This document shows, one piece after another, positions 45,578 through 55,084 of a stretch of 64,000 bases of DNA. The notes below the pieces were generated by a model. The model ran no database searches, had not been told where the DNA came from, and saw nothing but the letters and a program-made list of their open reading frames with translations. Every line of letters starts with the position of its first letter. The first letter of the stretch is position 1. Both the position numbers and the translations under genes were made by a program. The stretch comes from Carposina sasakii. Taxonomy: Eukaryota > Arthropoda > Insecta > Lepidoptera > Carposinidae. Where the stretch lies: the NCBI GenBank assembly GCA_014607495.2, contig CP053175.1, positions 7,254,001-7,318,000 of the forward strand, given 5' to 3'.

Positions 45578-45936
45578 GTAAGTAGATATTGTTCACAGGG
45601 AATGTAGACAATGTGACGATTTTACGAGTGACAGCGAAATTCGCAATGTTATTGCAATATCACTTATAGCGTAATAGACTTCATTGCATCCTTTAACGAA
45701 GGTTTTCTATTTGAGGAAATGGTTCGATAACTTTGCGTTCATAAAATTGACACTTTTTTTAAACCCCCTGATGCGTATAAAATACTGACAACATAAGTAC
45801 TATACTCGACTACGAAAATCATAAATAGCTTCATTTTTTTTTAAATATTTATTTTCATAAAAGCTATTTTAGCTACCTACATAGTTTGTTTGTTATCAAT
45901 GGATGAATTTATATAAAATATAATCTCTATTTTTAG

Positions 45937-46172
45937 ATCCAAAGCAGCACCAGCACCAAACTTCACCTGGTCGAAAAACGGTGCAAAGCTTCCAGTAAAC
46001 ACATCAACGAAATACTTCGCAGAACTCCACAAGTTAGATGCCATCACCTACACATCAATTCTACTCATAAATGACGTTATGTCTTCAGACTATGGCAATT
46101 ATGAGTGTGTAGCTAGAAACGATCTGGGTTATAGCAGTTTAAATGTGAAGTTCGATATTACTACCGGACCTG
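45937..46172 (+). CDS. sns: Nephrin-like exon: last Ig domain
   Basis: After 'tctatttttag', before 'gtaagt'; phase 2 in, phase 1 out. Reads SKAAPAPNFTWSKNGAKLPV, then YTSILLINDVMSSDYGNYEC and VARNDLGYSSLNVKFDITTG. Tryptophan and Y-x-C are present. NFT and NTS are possible glycosylation sites. This is the last Ig before the fibronectin domain. Confidence 0.93.
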
Positions 46173-46459
46173 GTAAGTTATTTAATAATTTGGAGACTAC
46201 AGATATAAATTAGCAATAAGGAATTACTTAATTGTTTATATATAAAGGTGTAAAGAATTAAATGATATAGGCTTATGTCAAGTGCCATAGATAATTCTTG
46301 TTTTTTTTTAATAAGACAAGTTTCATTCCGGTAAAGGGATAGTGATATTAAAGATCAATGAAGATGCTTAACAAAAAGATACCCATTCATTTGTCACGTA
46401 ATAGATTTAACATAACCTTGACATCGGGTATAACAAAACTACTTCTTCTTTTGTTACAG

Positions 46460-46568
46460 ATATGGTATTATCATTAGCAGTAACAAACGTAACATACAAC
46501 TCAGTAACATTGGAGTGGGTGCCAGGGTTTGACGGTGGCTTATTCTCTTGGTACAGAATACGATACAG
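46460..46568 (+). CDS. sns: Nephrin-like exon: fibronectin III, first half
   Basis: After 'ttttgttacag', before 'gtaaaa'; phase 1 in, phase 2 out. Reads MVLSLAVTNVTYNSVTLEWV, then PGFDGGLFSWYRIRY. SVTLEW and the YRIRY strand are typical FN3 landmarks. Confidence 0.92.
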
Positions 46569-46960
46569 GTAAAATATTTTTTAAATTTAAACTAAATACA
46601 ACGTCCCACAATACTGCTTTCGCCGTTTGATTTAGTAGATTAATTTAGTTACATGTTTATATTCCTACCTACATAAAATAAACCTATTTTTATCTAAGAG
46701 GGGTAGGCAAAAATCACGGACTTCTATTTCCAGATCTGGCATAACTCTGTCGCTTTATTTTTCTTTATAATATTAGTTACTCTTTTCGATTGAGAGCACT
46801 TTTGACCATTCTATAGAAGTTTACCGATTTTATATGTAAAGATTCTTACCTTCCAACTCTTCCATTGATTCTTTCCTCCATTATTTTATTATTGATTTCA
46901 TCAGGATTTACCTATATGATTTTGTATTAGGCACATTAACATTCAAAGCTTTCCTTCCAG

Positions 46961-47130
46961 AAAAATCTACGACGAATCCTACCGCTACGAAGACGTTATG
47001 CCAAAAAATGCCACAACCTACACAATAGGTGGCTTAGATAGGAACACTGATTACGTTTTCTCCGTTATGGCTATCAATAAAATTGGTCAAAGCAAATATC
47101 GTCCCGATGACACGAAAGCTACAACTTTGA
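46961..47130 (+). CDS. sns: Nephrin-like exon: fibronectin III, second half
   Basis: After 'ctttccttccag', before 'gtgagt'; phase 2 in, phase 1 out. Reads KIYDESYRYEDVMPKNATTY, then TIGGLDRNTDYVFSVMAINK and IGQSKYRPDDTKATTL. The L-x-x-x-T-x-Y pattern and the A-x-N-x-x-G loop are characteristic of FN3 domains. Its phase-1 donor can join either of the two following transmembrane exons. Confidence 0.93.
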
Positions 47131-47434
47131 GTGAGTATTTTGATGAATTACTTGATTATAATGTACCAAACTATTGCAATAGTATGATACATTTTAATAT
47201 GTAAGCTGTAAAGAGTAACAAATTAGATGTTTGTTAATTATTACCTTAAATTTTTTTACAATAGAGATTTTATTTATCTTCTTACCCAATTTAAAATCGA
47301 AGAATAAATTTGAGTAGTGAATAAATTGAATTGGTCAGTTAAATGATTATTAACTACATAACTTAATAGAGCATCTTAATTAACTTCATGATTATGTGCT
47401 AAAACAAAATTTTACAAATTTCACGCTGCAACAG

Positions 47435-47599
47435 ACGTGATCCCATCATCAGTACAGTCAAGTTCTGAAGAGTACAATTCATATAACGTACCTGGAGTTT
47501 TCATAATAACTGGTACAATAGTTGGTACCGCCTTAATATTGCTGAATGTACTGCTGATCGGATTCTGTCTACATAGACGGAGCAACAAACGGATCAGAG
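47435..47599 (+). CDS. sns: Transmembrane exon 1 (TM-a)
   Basis: After 'cacgctgcaacag', before 'gtttgg'; phases 1 and 1. Encodes a short stalk VIPSSVQSSSEEYNSYNVPG, a hydrophobic helix VFIITGTIVGTALILLNVLL plus IGFC, and a basic stop-transfer LHRRSNKRIR. The acceptor is ordinary, but the donor departs from consensus at three of its last four bases, so its use may be regulated or rare. It is similar in plan and partly in sequence to the exon at 47915. With TM-a the windowed protein is 1104 residues. Confidence 0.88.
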
Positions 47600-47914
47600 G
47601 TTTGGTTCTAGAAGTTTCTAGATTTGTTGTGGAATGCTCATGTTTATCTATTTTGGTATTGTTGTTTTTTCCGTTTTCATTGAAATCGATTTTTGCTCTT
47701 CCTTCAATATTAATTTTACTTTCTTTAATAATAATCAACATTTTTAGTTCTTGCATGTTTAATCTAATAGCAAAATCGAGTTCAATAATGATTTTTATTT
47801 CCATTGAAGGTTTCACAAAGTTTTCAGTTTTATTATTTGTGATACCTTCAACATCTATTTCTTTATGTGCTCCCCTTTTAGTTTGCTCATTATTTTTCTT
47901 TTTATTATTTCTAG
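47600..47914 (+). other. 315-nt intron without in-frame stops between the two TM exons
   Basis: Its length is divisible by three, and the frame running from TM-a into TM-b has no stop codon. Retention would therefore add 105 residues between two transmembrane helices without shifting frame. The hypothetical insert is very hydrophobic because the sense strand is T-rich. A long frame also exists on the opposite strand. Both may be a consequence of base composition. Confidence 0.6.
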
Positions 47915-48085
47915 CATCATCCGACATAGCTGAATTAAACATAGTGCCCACAGAGTATATAGAGAATGCTGATGTATCTAAGAGTGTCATAGTATATGTG
48001 TCTATTACTGGAGCTGTTTTAGTATTAATCAACGCTGGTTTAGTAGCATGTTTTGTTTTGAAACGACGAGCTAGACGTTTTAAAG
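47915..48085 (+). CDS. sns: Transmembrane exon 2 (TM-b), alternative to TM-a
   Basis: After 'tattatttctag', before 'gtaagt'; phases 1 and 1, identical to TM-a. Encodes a stalk SSDIAELNIVPTEYIENADV, a helix VIVYVSITGAVLVLINAGLV plus ACFVL, and a basic KRRARRFK. The shared pattern ITG...L-LIN..L followed by a basic cluster suggests duplication of one exon. Its donor is a perfect consensus. Joined to either neighbour it keeps the frame; using it instead of TM-a gives 1106 residues in the window. Including both would give a two-helix protein with the tail outside the cell, which is unlikely. Confidence 0.86.
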
Positions 48086-49250
48086 GTAAGTTTCTTGTAT
48101 TCTTATTATTTTTGATACTTTGGATTAGCTGAAGAAGGTTTGTTTTTATTGTGCAAGCGATACGCTGCTATAAATAGTGAATGAATTAATAAAATGATTT
48201 ATTCGATATAAAAGAAAATACAAGTTAATTTCTATATTTGTTACGGTTTGTCAGCATAAGTTGATGGTTCAAAGCTTTATGGCCACCAACATGAAACTAA
48301 CAATGATTATGATCGCCTAAAGAGGAAATCTAGGAGAACTGCTAAAGTTAGTTCTCCTTTATGTCAGAACTAATATTAGGTTTACTAATACTGTTTGTAA
48401 AGTAACATGTCACTTGCATAATAGAAATAATTCTACTTTAGGAGTACATTTTGATCAGTACCTATAGATAGGTAATGTAAGTGACAGCCAGACAAAAAGG
48501 TACTCAATGTAAGCATCGTTATACTAAGTAATATATCAGTGTTTTTACTTGAAGGAAATGCATTTTTGGAATTGATGAATGTTTGCTCTTTTGTAAGCAA
48601 ATTTGTCAAAATTGTATTAGCTACAATTTTTGCTAGTTTTGGGCACGTGTATTATTCGAATGAAAGTTTCTTTAACTTAACTTCAGAATCATAATCTGTA
48701 ATTAGCATTATAATTTGCCCAACTATCACATACTTACCTATATTCTATCAGTTATTAAGGATCTTGCTTCTATTTATTTGAAGAACTTTATCACTTTGAT
48801 TTATTTTCAACTATCAGCTAATAATAAATCAGAATTTAATTCTACTTTTAAAATTTACGAAACAATTCATTTTAATTTTATCTTACCTACTTACGTATTT
48901 GTAATATCAAAGTCATAATTAAAATTGTACTCAGTCTAGTTAGTTTCAAGTTGTTTAACTTATTAAATTGTTTTATCAAAGCGATTGTAGTTTAGTTACC
49001 TTTTTAGTTTATTAGAGTTGAGCATGAAAATGCTTTTATTTATGCTTGTTGTATTTATGATAAGATTTATAATTCAAGGCACAGATTTATTTATTTAATA
49101 ATGTAGATTGTATCTTATTTTGTAAAACTATGTGTAAATAAACAGTAGGTATGCCGATTTTTCCGATGATCAGATTTTTTAAGGATAAAGTTGATGTTGT
49201 CTTGGATGTTGGTCTAACTAAAACTTTGAGAAAGACAACATAAAATTTAT
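48086..49250 (+). other. Intron, AT-rich, no repeat recognised
   Basis: About 1.1 kb after TM-b has none of the repeat families that fill other introns. It includes short local motifs but no coding segment. It could hold splicing regulatory sequence for the TM exons. That is speculation. Confidence 0.5.
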
Positions 49251-49254
49251 CGTG

Positions 49255-49817
49255 TGCTAATGCGGAGCTTTGGGTGTCAAACATCAGCTGCATCTCCTCT
49301 CGTCCATGTCGTAAGAGTTGAGTAAGGAACTCAGGGGTGTTCTCTCAGGCGATTAGTTAGCAACTTGTTACTGACCTTTAACATCTGACCCCGCTATGCT
49401 AAATGTGGCTGTAGCATCTCCTTTGAGATGTATATTTCTTTGCCATGCTCTAAACGGGTCGCATTAAGGCTTTAGAGGTATCATTAGATCCTCCCACTCA
49501 TGAGAGTCATAATCTACGTCACAATTTTCATGCAGTCGGGTGTCTTTCTTTAATTTTTTTCTTCTTCAGCCTATTGCAGTCCACTGCTGTACGTAGGCTT
49601 CCCCCAGGGCACGCCACAAGGCTACTGCCACATGGGGGGTTTTGCCCATAGTCACCACGCCGGGTAGGCGGGTTGGTGACTGCAGTGTGATTTTCGGACT
49701 ATGTTGTCAGTACGGGAGGCGCTGCTACCCACCTCCTGGAAACCCTTAATCGCCTCGTACGATACCCACGGGCAGGCAGGGGTGGTACAAACTCTACTCT
49801 GCCGGCACCACGCGGTT
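49255..49817. repeat. Intronic repeats: family B (-), 'ggcacgctctag' type, family L (+)
   Basis: 49255-49440 is a long reverse family B ('catcagctgcatctcctctc' onward). 49428-49545 resembles the repeat at 16265. 49563-49817 is a full family L copy. The next exon starts 60 bp later. Confidence 0.75.
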
Positions 49818-49877
49818 CTTCTTAATTCTTTAAATTTATAAGGTTATTATTATTTAATTCATATAATTCCCTAACAG

Positions 49878-50068
49878 AACAAGCGGGACAATCCTCAAAA
49901 TCGGCTACAATAGAGATGTACGCTCCCTCGTCATACAACGACACTATGACTGGTGAAACCCTCAGCTCGGTATCTGAGAAGTCGGAGACATACTCACAGG
50001 ACGGGGATGAGAGACCTCCACCAATACCCGAGGTCCCTTCCATGTCTACCAGACATATGCTTCATCAG
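49878..50068 (+). CDS. sns: Nephrin-like exon: membrane-proximal cytoplasmic tail
   Basis: After 'tccctaacag', before 'gtaatt'; phase 1 in, phase 0 out. Reads QAGQSSKSATIEMYAPSSYN, then DTMTGETLSSVSEKSETYSQ and DGDERPPPIPEVPSMSTRHM. The block around IEMYAPSSYND is the signature I use for the Sns-type assignment. Tyrosines in EMYAP and SSYND are candidate phosphorylation sites, and RPPPIPEVP is a candidate SH3 ligand. Confidence 0.94.
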
Positions 50069-50324
50069 GTAATTCTTCTATAGCTTTAAAAAGCGTGCAT
50101 GAAGGATATGATGAAAGTAGATGAAGCGAAAAAGTTGTGTCAGGACCATAGCAAGTGGAGATCCGTGATCTCTGCCTACCACGCAGGGAAAGGGGCTTGA
50201 TTTTTATGTATGTATGTATGTATTAATAAGTCTATTAAGCTGTAAGAAGTGTAAGTGAAAGGAACGCGCCTAAATATAGGCCTCTTATTGAAGGTTACTA
50301 ACCAAGTTTCGTTACTAACTTTAC

Positions 50325-50655
50325 ATGATCTAAATCACCTGTGATAGTGCGGTGCCTCACTACAATTACATCAGGTGTATCTCGTTCTATGTATTCCTTA
50401 AAAGTAGATTAAGGAACACGGGGGCATTCCCTCAGAGCTAATAACCTGTAAACGTGGCTGTACAGTTCTGGTGCCTGAGACAAATCGACATTAATTCTCG
50501 ATCGAATCAATAGATGTTCATCACCGACACGTTTGCTCCAATAGGAAGCCTTCATTGTCGCGCGTTCGTCAAGTGACGTAATGTCAATATCGTTGTGAAA
50601 CGCTGTAACATTATCTAAGTACTCTGGCTACCCAATTTCAGTAACACAGCCGTGT
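50325..50655 (-). repeat. Family B remnants, reverse
   Basis: 50325-50480 and 50625-50655 look like one reverse copy ('acatcaggtgtatctcgttc' ... 'tggctacccaatttcagtaa') interrupted by about 140 bp. Confidence 0.6.
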
Positions 50656-50726
50656 GCATTAACTATGTATTGACAATAGACAATCTCATAATAGATTTCA
50701 AGCATTTTTCCTAACTACTCTTGCAG

Positions 50727-50892
50727 CAAACCGACCCCTACCTAATGGAGGAGCCAGGCCTAGTCCTCCCCCCTCCCCTGGACTACCCTCCCCCTAACTA
50801 CGCGGTGTACGAGGGAGATCACTCCCGGACCCTCCCTCATCCACACCGACACAAGGATGTTACTGGTCACAGCACTTTGGGAAGAAACACTG
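50727..50892 (+). CDS. sns: Nephrin-like exon: proline-rich cytoplasmic segment
   Basis: After 'ctactcttgcag', before 'gtaagt'; phase 0 in, phase 1 out. Reads QTDPYLMEEPGLVLPPPLDY, then PPPNYAVYEGDHSRTLPHPH and RHKDVTGHSTLGRNT. PPNY fits a PPxY (WW-domain) motif. The exon is GC-rich compared with its introns, supporting coding function. Confidence 0.93.
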
Positions 50893-51387
50893 GTAAGTAT
50901 AGACTCGTCAGTTTTGAGATCTCGCGAGATTGGTTTTCATAATCTCGCGAGGTCTTGTTATAGTCTTAATTTTACGAGATTGCTTTCATAACATGCCTTA
51001 TGAACAAAAAGTTTTTAGTTACTTTTTTAAAATCTTTTTTTTGCTCACATGTACCTATAGAATTATTTTTAAAGTTTATACAACCCTATTGTATCGTTGA
51101 TTCACACATTTTAATGCGTATTTTTTAAGTATAATTGTCAACAATACTTAGATTATTTATTCAATACCTGCAATAATAGTATTTGTAAAGTAAACCCGCC
51201 CGCATAGCTAACCTAATTTGCTATAGCAGAGCTGAAGCAACGACAGTGAAAATTACGCTCTCACATTGCTATCGCTCTGCTTCTGCGAATTATGTATTCA
51301 ATCAGAGGGCCAAAAGGCTTGAAACAGGATTGTTGTAAGAGCTAAAATATGCTATAGTAAGTACCAATAATCAATTTCTACCCACAG

Positions 51388-51509
51388 GTAAACAGAACTA
51401 CGTGCCATCTCCTAGCCCCATGCCACCGCTAGATGGCTCCTATTACAACATGGCGTCCGACCGATACCTGTCATACCCTCCGATTATCGGCGAATATCTA
51501 CATCAGCAG
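51388..51509 (+). CDS. sns: Nephrin-like exon: cytoplasmic segment
   Basis: After 'tttctacccacag', before 'gttagt'; phase 1 in, phase 0 out. Reads KQNYVPSPSPMPPLDGSYYN, then MASDRYLSYPPIIGEYLHQQ. Several tyrosines sit in proline-rich surroundings, as in adaptor-binding tails of this family. Confidence 0.92.
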
Positions 51510-51546
51510 GTTAGTTATTGTATATTATGTATTTGTAACTACTCCT

Positions 51547-51838
51547 GCACCGGTATGATGAATTTGGTGTGAGCGAGAAAAACGTCAAATTCACAGAACT
51601 AAGTAATAACTAGACAAGGCAAGTGTTTCTACTTGGTGTGTAAAAAGGGATTGCAAACCACTTCTATCAGCCCTAATTCCTTCCGTCCTGGCTCAAGAAC
51701 GAGTGTCTATTCTAATTCTTAAGTTTATTTTTTACAAGCAAAGTACATCCACTTAGTTTGTCTAGTTATTAATAGCTCTGTGAATTTGACGTTTAAAAGT
51801 TAGACATCTCGCTCTCACCAAATTCATCATACCGGTGC
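51547..51838. repeat. MITE with 'caccggtatgatgaatttgg' ends
   Basis: Left 'gcaccggtatgatgaatttg' with 'gagcgaga', right 'tctcgctctcaccaaattca' with 'ccggtgc': inverted ends of about 33 bp around 225 bp of unrelated sequence. A 'caaattcacagaact' / 'agctctgtgaatttg' pair extends the complementarity. It is the only copy in the window. Confidence 0.85.
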
Positions 51839-52379
51839 TGGTCTAGGTATGCCCTAGACTGGAATCCCTAAGGAAATCATAAGTCAGACCTAAGCAGAAC
51901 TGGCGGTGGGGGTTTAACACAGATGCAAAGAATCCAGGGAAGATTTTAAAACGTGAAGCTCAACACCGAGCGGGATAGCTCTGTGGAAGTCCTCTGCCCC
52001 ATTAATGGGATACTTACAGGAATTTAGGTCAAGTCACTTCTGGTGTGTTTGCTATCGCCACATTCACTTTACAAAGACGTACTTACAACACGTCAGGTTA
52101 TCATCATTCGTGCGATAATAATTTTCCGATAACATTGGTGCATTGACGCATATTTCCGTCACTCATCTGATTAAGCACGAAAATAAATTAAATTGATATC
52201 GAAATAATAGCCGGTGCTGTACGAGTAGGGTAAACATGAACCTTTTTACGCGCCGCAACGCTATCGACTCGCAAGCAAAATCTATAAGATACGAGTATGA
52301 CAGTTTGACTATAGCGTTACGAACTATCGAGAGGTTCGTACTTGCTCCAAGATGCGGACTTTAACTAGACTGACTATTT

Positions 52380-52660
52380 ATATCACCTGCATCCCCTTCC
52401 ATGCATGTAGTCGACTAAGGAACTCAGGGGTGTTCCATCAGGTCCCTGATCATTAAAATCTATCACAATGTGGTATTCAGACCAGCAAATCGCGAGGGAG
52501 ATCCTATGACCTTGTCTAACATAGCAAAGCCTATATATCAGTGAGAGGTTGCTAGCTTTGGCCTGAGAGAATGCCATGCAGTTCCTTATCGACTATTCCG
52601 ACATGCACGGAAGGAGACGCCTGATGTATTCTAGTGAAGCCCCGCATCAGAATAGGGTAT
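52380..52660. repeat. Two family B copies, head to head
   Basis: 52380-52510 is reverse ('cctgcatccccttccatgca'), 52520-52660 forward ('gacatgcacggaaggagacg', 'gaagccccgcatcagaatag'). Confidence 0.75.
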
Positions 52661-52936
52661 AATTTGTGTATAACACGAGAAATACTAAAGTTTCAACAAT
52701 GCGAAGAATTTACATAGGAAGATAGGCAAAGACACCGCTAGAGATTATAATATATCTTAAAAATGATAAGATATTTTAAAATTACGTCCACCAAAACTCA
52801 ATTTAATAAGACTAAAGTAAAACATTGCATTTTCAATCTGTAAGAAAATCTTTGAATAACTGCGAATTTCGTTGTCGATATTATCTAAAACCCTATTGTT
52901 TCTACGTAGATATCTAATATAGGCTATTATTTCCAG

Positions 52937-53042
52937 ACTGGACGCACCCCCACCCCTCCACAGCAGTACACCGCTCAGCCTCTGAACAAACACAGCTCAC
53001 CCGCCCATGTAGCCAGTCCGCCACACGGCTACGGATTAGACG
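52937..53042 (+). CDS. sns: Nephrin-like exon with a choice of C-terminus
   Basis: After 'tattatttccag'; enters in phase 0. Reads TGRTPTPPQQYTAQPLNKHS, then SPAHVASPPHGYGLD. If the donor 'acg|gtattt' at 53043 is used the exon leaves in phase 1 and continues at 54027 or 54033. If it is not used the frame reads GIYQNYVL and stops at 53066-53068. The exon end is also the first unit of a degenerate tandem repeat. Skipping this exon and joining 51509 to an acceptor before 54041 would also keep frame. Confidence 0.85.
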
Positions 53043-53400
53043 GTATTTATCAGAATTATGTTCTCTAACTCTAGGCGTCTAACCCTGATTGGACGGTACG
53101 TGTTGGAATTATGTTCTCTAACTCTGGTCGGTACGTGGTAGAATTATGTTTTCTAACGCTAGTCGGATGATACAAATTAGAACTAAGGTCTCTAATGCTA
53201 GTCAGATTAGACAGTAGGTAAGTACGTAGATTAGAATTGAGTACTCTAACGATAGTCGGATTAGACGGTATGTATTAGAACTAAGTTTTCTAACGGTAGT
53301 CTGATTAGACGGCACGTATTACCACTTAGTTCTTTAACGCGAGTTGTATTAGAGCTCAGTTCTCTAGCTCGTTGGATTAGATGGTTTGTATTATTAGTAG
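53034..53400 (+). repeat. Degenerate minisatellite built on the splice donor region
   Basis: Units of about 44 bp read roughly 'gattagacggtatgtattag' followed by 'aactaagttttctaacggt'. The first unit is the end of exon 52937-53042 with its donor. About eight units follow with rising divergence. GT steps like the donor recur at 53096, 53131, 53268 and 53384, and 53218 has a perfect 'gtaagt'. All of these lie after the in-frame stop at 53066. Confidence 0.82.
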
Positions 53401-53404
53401 TATT

Positions 53405-54040
53405 ATTGAGTAATTTCCCCTCCAGCACTAGACCGCCACTTTGACCAAGTAATCTCCCCTCAGCCCTAGACCGCTAGTTTGACCAAGTAATTCTCCTCAA
53501 GCACCTGATATACCTCGATCATGACATTTTCCTCTAGAACTAGATCCGACGTCAACTCTTTTCCCTAGACCGTCAGTTTGACCAAATAATTCTCCGTCCG
53601 CTATCTACCTTGATCATGTCAACTTCTTTCGGCCCTACACCTAATTATCTAGTCTGACTATCTAATCTCCCCGCAGCACTAGATCACCAGTTTAACCTCG
53701 TAATCTCCCCCCTCGCGATCTAGCGTATTTTATATTCTAGTATTATTACATACATACATCATATCATATTCTCATCATCATCATTTTGTGGGTATCATCT
53801 ATTTATATATAGACCCTTTCTGTTACACCCTGTATACTTGCCCAAGTAATTTCCCCCAGCGCTAGGCTAGACTGTCAGTATCATGCCACCCTATTACCTT
53901 GATTATGATATTTTTCGCTGGAGCTAGACCATGTTATAGCTATATACTTTGACCATGATAACTCCTTTCGGCCCTAGACCACCCTAGACCTGATTTGCTA
54001 GTCACACCATCTAATCTCCCCCTCAGCACTAGACCGCCAG
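53405..54040 (+). repeat. Degenerate minisatellite built on the splice acceptor region
   Basis: Units resemble 'taatctcccctcagcactag' followed by 'accgccagtttgaccaag'. Acceptor-like tracts end at 53425, 53463, 53676 and 53859. The last, most complete unit is the presumed true acceptor at 54026. Some units are expanded by 'tcatgac'-containing spacers. A scrap of MITE M1 ('ctgttacaccctgtatac') lies at 53819-53836. Confidence 0.82.
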
Positions 54041-54136
54041 TCATCCGGCGGCACGCTGCGCCGGCGCGACAAGCTGTCGGCAGCGCCCGGCCCACCGCCC
54101 GACGTCACCGTGCTGCACCCGGGGAGCTGCGCGCAG
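54027..54136 (+). CDS. sns: Nephrin-like exon: basic cytoplasmic segment
   Basis: GC-rich. Reads LDRQSSGGTLRRRDKLSAAP, then GPPPDVTVLHPGSCAQ; leaves in phase 0 at 'gtaggt'. Three AG sites compete: after 54026 and after 54032 (both phase 1, differing by two residues) and after 54040 (phase 0, usable if exon 52937 is skipped). I chose 54027 for its longer pyrimidine tract. TLRRRDKLS contains a possible basophilic kinase site. Confidence 0.82.
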
Positions 54137-54227
54137 GTAGGTACTGGACGATGTTGTTGTTAGCACGGCTTGTGTTTTGTGTGATCTTGTATTGGTGTGG
54201 CTTGTGTTTTGAAATGTTTTGTGTGTT

Positions 54228-54345
54228 TTTACGATTATGTTTTTCGAGTGTAGTATGTTTGTATTTCTTTGGCACGCTCTAGTGCTTAAACGGGTCTTAG
54301 TCGTGAGAGTGATACTGGATTAAAATTTTTACACAATCCGGTTTT
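54228..54345 (+). repeat. Interspersed repeat with 'ggcacgctctag' core
   Basis: 'ttatgtttttcgagtgtagt', 'tctttggcacgctctag' and 'cttagtcgtgagagtgat' match the copies at 16265 and 19380. The next 740 bp to the following exon are AT-rich with no feature seen. Confidence 0.65.
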
Positions 54346-55084
54346 TTATTTCAATAAATGAGTTTAGGTTGGATACTTAAAAACGGGGGTTTATTAGGTT
54401 AGGTTTAAAAAGGATTTTTCTGTTAGTAGAGAGAGACTTATATTGAACTGAATTAGTTTGATAATAAAACGGGAGTTTTCTTAAAAGAAATGTAGTCGTG
54501 TTGAAGCGAATAGTTTTTTAAAAGTTTTTTACTGATTTTTTAGCTTGGCTTGTGCCTGTATTTTTACGGATTGTGTAAACAAAAATGCATGGCAATAAAA
54601 TGTGACACTCAAAACGGGTTTGTTGTTGTTGTTAATATGCTATAATATACCTTCACATCGAAACTGATGATTTTATGTTAATTCAAATATTACATCACCA
54701 AAAATCTATAAAAATAATACAAATATATAGTTGAGATTGGCATTTAATGCAACTTGATTATAAAAATATATTTGCTTATTTTGTGTGCATGGTTTTTTTT
54801 TATACGTATGTTAGTTAATAATTTGATAAGTTTCTCTTGTTATTGTGTATAAAGTTAAATCCTCCAAAAAATCTTTTTAGTCAAAGAGGAAAAAATTATG
54901 TTTAAAGATTTTGAAAATTTTGATATTAGAAGTTCATTTTTTTTTATAGAAACAGTTAAATTTACGATAATGTCTACATGAAAAAGCATATTTATTTATA
55001 GATATATTTAAAAGACTCTGGAAAAATCAATTCTCGAAGAAACAACCAATTTGCACAATAATCAATAAAAATTGTTTGTTCCAG

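Noticed and set aside
47421..48032. 203-codon frame on the - strand over the TM exons
   Set aside because: It runs opposite to two well-supported exons and a T-rich intron. Its predicted product is low-complexity (K, N, E, I rich) without a domain, as expected from base skew.
53034..54040. CRISPR-like array
   Set aside because: The repeats are degenerate and directly adjacent, without unique spacers, in an animal gene intron. They are minisatellites.
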